Below the pieces are notes generated by a model. The model did no database searches. It had not been told where the DNA came from and saw only the letters and a list, made by a program, of their open reading frames with translations. The position numbers and the translations under genes are program-made. A stretch of 11,579 bases of DNA from Spyradenecus sp045634445. Lineage in GTDB: Bacteria; Verrucomicrobiota; Kiritimatiellia; RFP12; DVOR01. The DNA lies in NCBI GenBank assembly GCA_045634445.1, contig JAZRAG010000118.1, forward strand, positions 1 through 11,579, written 5' to 3'. This document shows, in pieces, positions 1 through 4,962 of this stretch (within the stretch, counting starts at the first letter, position 1; every line of letters begins with the position of its first letter).

Positions 1-19
1 GTGGAAGTGCCTTGTCTTC

Positions 20-571
20 CTAAGACCGCTTGGCCTCCGACTTAGTTTCATCCCAGATAAAGCGCTTACCCATAATGACCAAGGGGCCCTGAGAACCGAC
101 CGTGTTGTGCGTACCCGTGAGGCCGTTGTAGACGGTGGCGATTTCAGGGAGTGCGATGGCGGAGAGACGCTGGACTGGGGCAGTGGCTGCGACATTGCGG
201 AGCACGGAGCCAATCGTAGCGGTAATCACGACCTTGTTCGAGGCCTTCGAGAACCCTGCATCTTGGGTTGGGAAGGTTCCGCGAATCGAGGGGCGGAGAT
301 AGACCAAAGAGCCCACGTTGATTGCGTTGCCTTCCTGAAGCAAACGTGCGGTAACGGTGGCGAATTTCTCCAAAATGGAGACCACTTCAGCACTATCGTA
401 CTTTGAGCCTTCGCGGACCATCGTATCTGCGACTTCGCGGAGGGACTTAGTTGGTGCGGAGACCCTCGCACACCACACATCGTGTCCTTTCACCTTACTG
501 ATTGCGGCCTGCTTGACCACGTCATACTTAATGGCTGCTTGAGCGCCATTGTCCACATTTAACTGTGCCAT
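20..571 (-). CDS. HU/IHF-like DNA-binding protein with short DUF4469-like tail
   Basis: 183 aa. The start is ATG at 571, preceded by AAAGGA with 7-8 nt spacing; an upstream in-frame ATG at 613 lies inside a hairpin and lacks a ribosome site. Residues about 30-125 resemble the HU/IHF-like domain common in Bacteroidetes and PVC bacteria: VWCARV strand, two helices (LREVADTMVREG, AEVVSILEKFATVTARLLQEG), then a strand-rich part with INVGSLVYLRPSIRGTF, equivalent to the beta arm that grips DNA. Residues about 140-172 (LPEIATVYNGLTGTHN...GPLVIMGKRFIW) look like the beginning of the DUF4469 Ig-like tail seen in this family. The tail stops soon after GKRF, shorter than the family usually is, and the frame stays open past the TAG to the window edge. 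Expected role is architectural DNA binding (nucleoid shaping or element maintenance). It follows the 132-aa HTH gene by 107 bp on the same strand. Family call fairly sure; exact role unknown. Confidence 0.72.
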   Translation of the reverse strand: MAQLNVDNGAQAAIKYDVVKQAAISKVKGHDVWCARVSAPTKSLREVADTMVREGSKYDSAEVVSILEKFATVTARLLQEGNAINVGSLVYLRPSIRGTFPTQDAGFSKASNKVVITATIGSVLRNVAATAPVQRLSAIALPEIATVYNGLTGTHNTVGSQGPLVIMGKRFIWDETKSEAKRS

Positions 572-601
572 TGTTTTGTCCTTTCGTTGGTTGTTTAGAT
601 A

Positions 602-621
602 GGGCGCACACACGTGCGCCT
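602..621 (-). promoter_or_regulatory. Hairpin in leader of HU-like gene
   Basis: GGCGCAC (603-609) and GTGCGCC (614-620) form a perfect 7-bp stem with a 4-nt loop, extendable by one wobble pair, about 30 nt upstream of the HU-like start. It lies between the 132-aa gene and the HU-like gene and has no T-tract, so it is more likely an mRNA-stabilising or processing structure than a terminator. Confidence 0.5.
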
Positions 622-668
622 CTACCTATGGCGAAAATCGGACATAACAAGGGGTAAGACTCCAATAG

Positions 669-688
669 AAGCCTGTTATTACAGGCTT
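669..688. terminator. Hairpin overlapping stop codon of 132-aa HTH gene
   Basis: AAGCCTGT (669-676) and ACAGGCTT (681-688) form a perfect 8-bp stem with a 4-nt loop. The stop codon of the minus-strand 132-aa gene (679-681) sits in loop and stem. There is no T-run after it, so it is at best a weak intrinsic terminator; an operator or mRNA 3' end stabiliser is equally possible. Confidence 0.4.
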
Positions 689-1077
689 TGATGGGTGTCG
701 GAGCCTCGGACATCGACCTTTGCTTTTTGCGTGCGGAAGTCCTCAATTCTCCTATATACGATTGGGTTGTGCGTGCGGGCTTTTGTTAAGATCCGACCGA
801 CCTGCCTTTCGCTTAGGCCAGTGGCTTCAGCAATGGCGCCAGCGGTGGCTCCTAAAGCCCACTTGTGCAGTACCACAAGGTATCTCGGATGCATGAGCGG
901 AAAGGCCTCTTGGAGCACTTCTGCGACGGACTGCGCATTACCGACCAAGCGGTCCCACTCGATGGCATTTCGCTGCTCTTGGTGGACGAGCCAACAAGCC
1001 TCAAGAAAGAGCTGTTTCACCCCTTTGGAGGTATCGGCTGGGAGGAGGTTGAGAATTGATGTTTGGAGGGTATTCAT
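679..1077 (-). CDS. Small helix-turn-helix protein
   Basis: 132 aa; ATG at 1077 has AAAGGA 8-10 nt upstream and lies about 30 nt downstream of a predicted transcription start. Residues 1-65 are helical with no recognised motif. Residues about 66-102 form a helix-turn-helix of the sigma-region-4 / Trp-repressor-like kind: VVLHKWALGATAGAIAEATGL then SERQVGRILTKAR, with the recognition helix at about 89-100. The C-terminal 40 residues resemble the C-terminus of the neighbouring 249-aa protein (shared G-x-x-ER-x-V-x-RIL, a Pro nine residues later, then FR), so the two share a DNA-binding module. It has its own near-consensus promoter. Likely a transcription regulator of this cluster or a DNA-binding maintenance protein; no named family recognised. 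Confidence 0.7.
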   Translation of the reverse strand: MNTLQTSILNLLPADTSKGVKQLFLEACWLVHQEQRNAIEWDRLVGNAQSVAEVLQEAFPLMHPRYLVVLHKWALGATAGAIAEATGLSERQVGRILTKARTHNPIVYRRIEDFRTQKAKVDVRGSDTHQSL

Positions 1078-1113
1078 AACGATAGGTATCCTTTCTGTTT
1101 GGGGAATAAGCGT

Positions 1114-1142
1114 ATTATACCATAAACGCCTCCGAAAGTCAA
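1114..1142 (-). promoter_or_regulatory. Near-consensus sigma-70 promoter for 132-aa HTH gene
   Basis: On the minus strand TTGACT (1137-1142), a 17-bp spacer, and TATAAT (1114-1119). Predicted transcription start near 1107, about 30 nt before the ATG at 1077. Eleven of twelve consensus positions match. Confidence 0.85.
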
Positions 1143-1148
1143 TAAGAT

Positions 1149-1162
1149 ATTGTAATTACAAT
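1149..1162. promoter_or_regulatory. 14-bp perfect palindrome next to promoter (operator candidate)
   Basis: ATTGTAATTACAAT reads identically on both strands. It overlaps the stop codon of the 249-aa gene (1156-1158) and lies 6 bp upstream of the -35 box of the promoter for the 132-aa gene, a usual place for an activator or repressor site. Which protein binds is unknown; the two HTH proteins encoded alongside are the obvious candidates. Confidence 0.5.
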
Positions 1163-1905
1163 GGGTTATTTCGTCTTGGAGGTTTACTTTTGCGGCGATT
1201 GCGGAAGGCTTTAAGTTGGGCGAAAATGGATGGTTCTGCTGCTTTGGCAATCCGAAGAATACGGTTCACATGGCGCTCTGTAATGCCGAATTGATTGGCT
1301 AAACTGGCCTGCCGAATAGGCTTGTAGGTGAGCGTTGGATCTTGTGCGGTCACCCACTTTGTCAGCACCTCGCGATGACGAAGCGAAAGGAGCTCGCGGT
1401 AGGTAAACTCAATCACGCGCTCAGCCTCCTCTGGGCTACCCCTCTCTAAGAGTCGGTCATAGTTACGATTCTGAGCAGCCACTTGTGCTGCGTGAAATCT
1501 GCACGCAGGCTCACGTCCACACAAGCAGCGCTCTTCGCAATACGCAAAGACAACTGGATAGCCGAATTTCAGCGTAAGGGTCTTTGCCCAATACTGAAGG
1601 TCGGTCGTGTAGTCGTTGAACTCGTCTCGGTCCATAAAACAGGCCTCACGGTCATGTGGGCGTAAAACAACGCAGTACGGCTCGTGTAGACGGCGTAACT
1701 GTGTCTCGAGCTCCTTACGTGATAATGGACTATAGGTATACGCCAGCTTGCCGCGAGGGAGGTACGGACAGGAGGCGGGCACAGGGTAAGGTGGTGGGCA
1801 ATCGGGTTCATTTTCTGGTGAAGTTGCGTGGGCGTAAAAGGCTGGGTCGCGCGCTTGTAATCCACGTCGACGCGCTCTGCAGGCTTGGGGGGTATTGTAA
1901 TTCAT
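1156..1905 (-). CDS. Cys-rich protein with C-terminal helix-turn-helix
   Basis: 249 aa; ATG at 1905 with GAGGA 9 nt upstream. That ribosome site can pair with CCTC just before the ATG, which may mask it. The N-terminus is basic (RARRRGLQAR) then Pro-rich with two Cys (36, 46). The middle (about 75-140) holds YCVVLRPHDREACF and a tight cluster C123-x3-C127-x-C129-x5-C135, which could bind zinc or an Fe-S cluster. Residues about 175-235 carry a helix-turn-helix (SLANQFGITERHVNRILRIAK) similar to the C-terminus of the 132-aa protein downstream. The very C-terminus is basic (RNRRKSKPPRR), fitting DNA contact. No known family recognised; most likely a DNA-binding regulator or an initiator/maintenance protein of an accessory element. 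The long, repeat-bearing region upstream (1906-2286) is its probable control or target region. Confidence 0.65.
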   Translation of the reverse strand: MNYNTPQACRARRRGLQARDPAFYAHATSPENEPDCPPPYPVPASCPYLPRGKLAYTYSPLSRKELETQLRRLHEPYCVVLRPHDREACFMDRDEFNDYTTDLQYWAKTLTLKFGYPVVFAYCEERCLCGREPACRFHAAQVAAQNRNYDRLLERGSPEEAERVIEFTYRELLSLRHREVLTKWVTAQDPTLTYKPIRQASLANQFGITERHVNRILRIAKAAEPSIFAQLKAFRNRRKSKPPRRNNPL

Positions 1906-1924
1906 GGAGGGTTTTCCTCAAAAT

Positions 1925-2261
1925 GTCGTCTTTTTGTGCATTGCCGGAAGGCGTAAATCCGCTAAAACAACGTCATAGACGTGCTTTAAGGGGTGTTGAT
2001 GTGATGTTCAAAAATACGACCTTCATCTATCGTCTTCAAAAGGTTGCGTCGTGATGATGTCTGTGTGGGTGGGGTGGCGTGTTCTAGCTACGGTACTATT
2101 ATTATTACTTTTTAATTCAATTTAGTAAGTAGAATAGATAGAGGTCGTATTTTTAAACAGCCTTAGAAAAGGGGGCTTGGGTTGACAAAAGGTTGAAATA
2201 ACAAGCTTTTACAGGTATTTGTCCTTCGTTAACCCCATGTCGAGGTTTGCAAAAATACGAC
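1925..2261. repeat. Four AAAAATACGAC-like sites in alternating orientation
   Basis: Sites: GTCGTCTTTTT (1925-1935, minus-oriented, one mismatch), AAAAATACGACC (2010-2021, plus), GGTCGTATTTTT (2143-2154, minus) and AAAAATACGACA (2251-2261/2262, plus). The middle pair is part of a longer inverted repeat: about 26 bp (2006-2031 against 2133-2158) with 3 mismatches. Between the two middle copies is a very AT-rich patch (about 2092-2140). A degenerate copy, GGTCGTTTTTT, occurs at 3315-3325 in the first codons of the 352-aa gene. The layout fits operator sites, iterons of a replication origin, or centromere-like sites; the sequence does not choose among them. Confidence 0.7.
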
Positions 2262-2265
2262 ATGG
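2235..2265. promoter_or_regulatory. Stem-loop containing an AAAAATACGAC site
   Basis: CCATGTCG (2235-2242) and CGACATGG (2258-2265) form a perfect 8-bp stem with a 15-nt loop. The second arm shares bases with the repeat copy at 2251-2261. It begins about 20 bp after the stop of the minus-strand 352-aa gene. No T-tract follows on either strand, so it is not a typical intrinsic terminator. Confidence 0.5.
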
Positions 2266-2286
2266 CCCCCTTCTCATAGGGTTGTT

Positions 2287-3345
2287 TTAGAGCTGCGTAT
2301 TATGTAACTGCAGGGTTACAACCTCACGCGAATGCTTATACAACGTTAATGTGGCGCATTGCGTTGAGGATGGGTAGTCCGCAGGATGTAGCTGAAAGCG
2401 CACACACAAAGGCCTCCGCGCGTACTTTCGCTTCCACTCCTTGTAGACTGATACGATTTGCTCCTTGCCATCTACGGAGAGAACCCACGTATAGATGTGC
2501 GACGCATGTTGGGTGGAAGGCAGCCGTAATGCATCCAGGAAGATGTTGGTGTGGCTCTGATTCCACTGTACGCGCACAGTGTCGAATACGATTTCGGGGT
2601 CCTGTGCTGTTTGTAGCACGGCTCGGATATCCTCTAACGAGAGATGTTTACAACGAGCGTCTTCTCGCAGGCGTAAGGCCTCCACATCCAATTGCGAATC
2701 ACGCATCATACGGGAGTTGCTCGTATTGGGCGTAAAAGAAAGCTCAGTTTGCGTCAGGGTCGGTGTTTTGTCTACCGTTGGCGCAACGTTAGCGTTTGCA
2801 ATTGGGGGCATTGCCGTCGTTGATGCAGGAGTGACTGTGAGGGGCGTATCCATCGTGAGGTTGATAGTTGCCTCTACGGTGTGGGATGCCGTCATCGTCG
2901 CTTCGGTGCTGCTTACAGCGGGGGTGGTTTCACACACCATGTCATACAAAGTGCTTTGTTCGAGGGTGTGTGAGAGGAGTGTATTATCAATCGCAAGGGT
3001 TTCATTTGACTGGAGCACTTGCAAACTTGCGTGTGTCTTAGAGCTGTTGATCGCTTTAAAATACGCAGCTTTGACTTTGCATTCAAGTCGCTTGAGGACT
3101 CTGTTCAATGACGCGAGGTATGCCTTGCAGGCTGCAGCGACGTCGGGAGCCTCGTGAACGATTGCATCAGCGTATTCATCTAAGAGCTGTGCAAATCCCT
3201 TGATCTCTGCATAGTATCGCTCGCGACATTCGGGAGTCTCCTCCATGCATTCGAAGCAGTACTGAATGCTTTCGATTAGTTCTGCACCTAAATCATAATC
3301 GGAATCATGATAAAGGTCGTTTTTTATGTTTTGAGTAGTAATCAT
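2287..3345 (-). CDS. Hypothetical two-domain protein with Thr/Ser/Pro linker
   Basis: 352 aa from ATG at 3345, chosen because AAAGGA (3354-3359) lies 8 nt upstream; an in-frame ATG at 3417 falls at the predicted transcription start inside a dyad and is unlikely. Residues about 15-125 are helical and acidic with scattered Cys (CFECMEETPEC). Residues about 140-212 are a low-complexity Thr/Ser/Pro/Ala linker. Residues about 215-352 are mixed, ending in a strand-rich part (FQLHPADYP, ATLTLYKHSREVVTLQL). There is no signal peptide or membrane segment, so it is probably cytoplasmic. Not recognised as any family. It is the first gene of the left cluster and is driven by a near-consensus promoter whose -10 and leader contain interleaved inverted repeats, implying tight control. 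It could be an element-encoded partner of the HTH proteins downstream; function unknown. Confidence 0.7.
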   Translation of the reverse strand: MITTQNIKNDLYHDSDYDLGAELIESIQYCFECMEETPECRERYYAEIKGFAQLLDEYADAIVHEAPDVAAACKAYLASLNRVLKRLECKVKAAYFKAINSSKTHASLQVLQSNETLAIDNTLLSHTLEQSTLYDMVCETTPAVSSTEATMTASHTVEATINLTMDTPLTVTPASTTAMPPIANANVAPTVDKTPTLTQTELSFTPNTSNSRMMRDSQLDVEALRLREDARCKHLSLEDIRAVLQTAQDPEIVFDTVRVQWNQSHTNIFLDALRLPSTQHASHIYTWVLSVDGKEQIVSVYKEWKRKYARRPLCVRFQLHPADYPSSTQCATLTLYKHSREVVTLQLHNTQL

Positions 3346-3361
3346 TTCTGATTTCCTTTTT

Positions 3362-3427
3362 GCTTGTCTCGATTTGTTGAATAGAATAGAAGTGACTCGA
3401 GACAAGCGTTTCATCACTTCTATTCTA
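3362..3427. promoter_or_regulatory. Two interleaved perfect inverted repeats at promoter/leader
   Basis: Dyad A: TAGAATAGAAGTGA (3382-3395) and TCACTTCTATTCTA (3414-3427), 14-bp arms. Dyad B: GCTTGTCTCGA (3362-3372) and TCGAGACAAGC (3397-3407), 11-bp arms. The arms alternate B-A-B-A, a pseudoknot order. The outer A arm contains the -10 box (3422-3427). Dyad B is fully transcribed and its hairpin ends directly against the A-run and Shine-Dalgarno of the 352-aa gene, so it could set translation, while dyad A looks like a DNA operator covering the -10 and start site. Confidence 0.8.
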
Positions 3428-3450
3428 ACCTATAACGCCTCGGTTGTCAA
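3422..3450 (-). promoter_or_regulatory. Near-consensus sigma-70 promoter for 352-aa gene
   Basis: On the minus strand TTGACA (3445-3450), a 17-bp spacer and TAGAAT (3422-3427): eleven of twelve consensus positions. Predicted start near 3414-3415, giving a leader of about 70 nt to the ATG at 3345. Because arms of dyad A both contain TAGAAT, a -10-like box also faces the other way (3382-3387), but without a good -35. Confidence 0.88.
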
Positions 3451-3641
3451 TTGCTTTAAAGAGACAACCCGTCTGTCAATGTGTCAGAGAGACGACGTGT
3501 TTACGGCGCTTAAGGCTGAAAAACTTGAAAATGAACTTGTAAGTGAAGTTTCAGTGAAGCTAAAAGAGGTTTTCAATATACTACAACTAGGAATGCCATG
3601 TCAAGTAGTGCGGATTTCGTTGGTACACAATATATAGTGGT

Positions 3642-3836
3642 ATGTGCCGTTATGAAGATAGGCTGAAATCGAGAAAAGCCTACGACGACAGGCTTTTATG
3701 GAATTGGTTCTTTTTAAATCTTGTGTGGTCCGTTAACGCATATTTTCGGGGAGCCGCGTTGGTTGAGCTTGACATTGTGCAGCCTGCAGATGAGAACGCG
3801 GCCTTCTACAAGTTTGTTGTGCCAGAGAAGCAGTAA
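3642..3836 (+). pseudogene. Possible remnant of a secreted protein's C-terminus
   Basis: An open frame of 64 codons with no good ribosome site. Its end, ...ELDIVQPADENAAFYKFVVPEKQ, has the look of the C-terminal tail of larger Ig-like or fibronectin-like secreted proteins (an acidic turn followed by AFYKFVV), while the upstream part (RLLWNWFFLNLVW) does not read like the same protein. This suggests a gene fragment with its 5' part lost, followed by hairpins that could be the old terminator. It may equally be a chance open frame. Confidence 0.25.
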
Positions 3837-3854
3837 AACGGATTCTGGCAGGTT

Positions 3855-3925
3855 TGCGCCGAAGGCGCACTTTGCCGTAAAGGGCTCAGCCCTTTCGCGG
3901 GGTGTGGGGGCGCGGAGCCCCCACA
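3855..3925. terminator. Run of three compact hairpins
   Basis: TGCGCC-GAA-GGCGCA (3855-3869), AAAGGGC-TCA-GCCCTTT (3879-3895) and TGTGGGGGC (3903-3911) pairing with GCCCCCACA (3917-3925) over a 5-nt loop. All stems are perfect. None has a long T-run, although the second ends in TTT. They sit at the border between the accessory cluster and the purC operon and could insulate transcription. Confidence 0.5.
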
Positions 3926-3983
3926 TAAATCCGCAGCAATCATTCACCGCTAACAGCAAACCGCTCGCCACAGTGGTTCGGAC

Positions 3984-4013
3984 TTGCATCGCGCGCGTGT
4001 TTTATGAGATAAT
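3984..4013 (+). promoter_or_regulatory. Candidate promoter of purC operon
   Basis: TTGCAT (3984-3989), 18-bp spacer, GATAAT (4008-4013). The -10 is good and the -35 poor. The start would be near 4020, giving a leader of about 27 nt to the purC ATG. Confidence 0.5.
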
Positions 4014-4046
4014 AACGAGGTTTTTCATTTTGAAAGGATTCATAAC

Positions 4047-4961
4047 ATGAAGTATGACAAGCGCGGTGCGTTGATGGAAGTAACTGTTCCTGGCTTGGAG
4101 AAGATCCAGGGCAAGGTGCGTGATATCTATGATTTGGGTAATCAGATCTTGATTGTGGTAACTGACCGTCTCAGCGCCTTTGACGTCATTATGGATGATG
4201 GCGTGCCGGGTAAGGGTAAGGTGCTCAATAGCATCTCGACCTTCTGGTTCCGTAAGCTCGGCCACATTTGCCCCACGCACTTGATCTCTGCTGACATCAA
4301 GGACTATCCTGCACCGTTCAACGAAATGCCTGAACTTCAGGGCCGTTCGATGTTGGTCCGTAAGCTCAAGGTGGTGCCTTACGAATGCATCGTGCGCGGT
4401 TACCTCACGGGTAGCGGTTGGGCAGAATACAAGAAGCAAGGCACGGTGAATGGTCAGCCCCTTCGCGAAGGCTACCAGAATGCGTCTAAGCTTGATGAAG
4501 TGCTCTTTACCCCCACCACGAAGGCTGCAATCGGCGATCACGATATGGCAATCTCTGTGGAAGAAATGACGAAGGATGTGGGTGCAGAACTCGCGACGAA
4601 GCTTCGCGATCTCTCCATTGCGCTCTACTCTGAAGCAGCTAAGCACGCTGAAAGCCGCGGCATTATCCTCGCTGACACCAAGTTTGAATTCGGTTTGGAC
4701 GAAGCCGGTAATGTGGTGCTCGCTGACGAAGCCCTTACGCCTGACTCTTCTCGCTTCTGGGCTCAGTCGACCTACGCAGTGGGCTCCAATCCGCCCTCGA
4801 TGGATAAGCAGTTTGTCCGCGACTACTTGGACGAAATCGGCTTCAATCATCAGCCGCCGGCACCTGCATTGCCGGATGAAGTCATCCAGAAGACGCAGGC
4901 GATCTACGCTGAATGCTATACGCGTTTGACCGACGGTGAAGCTTGCGCACCTGTGCTCTAA
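4047..4961 (+). CDS. purC: SAICAR synthase (phosphoribosylaminoimidazole-succinocarboxamide synthase)
   Basis: 304 aa, the longer 'eukaryote/Thermotoga-like' form of the enzyme rather than the ~240-aa E. coli form. It joins CAIR and aspartate with ATP to give SAICAR in de novo purine synthesis in the cytoplasm. Visible landmarks: nucleotide-binding GKVRDIYDLG (22-31), TDRLSAFDV (39-47), family signature 1 VVPYECIVRGYLTGSGW (109-125), signature 2 ILADTKFEFGLDE (207-219) and the substrate-binding DEALTPDSSRFW (227-238). All conserved acidic, Arg and Lys positions of the motifs look intact and the protein ends naturally. Start at 4047 with AAAGGA (4033-4038) 8 nt upstream. First gene of a plus-strand operon; the next gene begins 1 nt after its stop. 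Confidence 0.97.
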   Translation: MKYDKRGALMEVTVPGLEKIQGKVRDIYDLGNQILIVVTDRLSAFDVIMDDGVPGKGKVLNSISTFWFRKLGHICPTHLISADIKDYPAPFNEMPELQGRSMLVRKLKVVPYECIVRGYLTGSGWAEYKKQGTVNGQPLREGYQNASKLDEVLFTPTTKAAIGDHDMAISVEEMTKDVGAELATKLRDLSIALYSEAAKHAESRGIILADTKFEFGLDEAGNVVLADEALTPDSSRFWAQSTYAVGSNPPSMDKQFVRDYLDEIGFNHQPPAPALPDEVIQKTQAIYAECYTRLTDGEACAPVL

Positions 4962-4962
4962 G

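Larger units (their letters stand above)
1906..2286. other. Gene-free region between 352-aa and 249-aa genes
   Basis: 381 bp without a credible gene. It holds the alternating 11-bp sites, a strongly AT-rich core (about 2092-2140) and a stem-loop at 2235-2265. No convincing -35/-10 pair for the 249-aa gene was found: TTGAAT near 2114-2119 on the minus strand, followed by TAATAAT-rich sequence, is the best but weak candidate, as is TTGAAC near 2006-2011 overlapping one of the repeats. Confidence 0.6.
3428..4046. other. Junction region with no confident gene
   Basis: About 620 bp between the 352-aa promoter and purC. A plus-strand open frame from ATG 3479 to 3637 (52 aa) has no ribosome site and no recognisable content. 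The stretch 3642-3836 may be a remnant (see separate entry). AAAAGCCT (3674-3681) and AGGCTTTT (3690-3697) form an 8-bp stem. 3855-3925 is a run of three hairpins. The last 60 bp hold the purC promoter and leader. No purine riboswitch or tRNA seen. Confidence 0.55.

Noticed and set aside
1656..2054. 132-codon plus-strand open frame over the start of the 249-aa gene and its upstream region
   Set aside because: No ribosome site, and it overlaps the better-supported minus-strand gene and the repeat array; composition is not protein-like.
2182..2210. Plus-strand TTGACA at 2182-2187 as a promoter
   Set aside because: No acceptable -10 within 15-19 bp and no plus-strand gene downstream.
2579..3157. 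192-codon plus-strand open frame opposite the 352-aa gene
   Set aside because: It lies opposite the Thr/Ser/Pro linker, whose complement gives a Val/Ser/Ala-rich pseudo-hydrophobic protein; no ribosome site.
3362..3427. RNA pseudoknot as the primary interpretation of the interleaved repeats
   Set aside because: The predicted start (about 3414-3415) leaves the outer arm of the 14-bp dyad untranscribed, so the pseudoknot can form only in a longer transcript. Kept as an alternative, not as the main call.
3374..3637. 87-codon plus-strand open frame starting inside the interleaved repeats
   Set aside because: No Shine-Dalgarno at 3374 or at the next ATG (3479), no recognisable content; the -10-like box facing this way lacks a -35.
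4936..4962. Earlier GTG start for the GH20 gene inside purC
   Set aside because: No ribosome site; the ATG one base after the purC stop gives the normal domain start and fits coupling.
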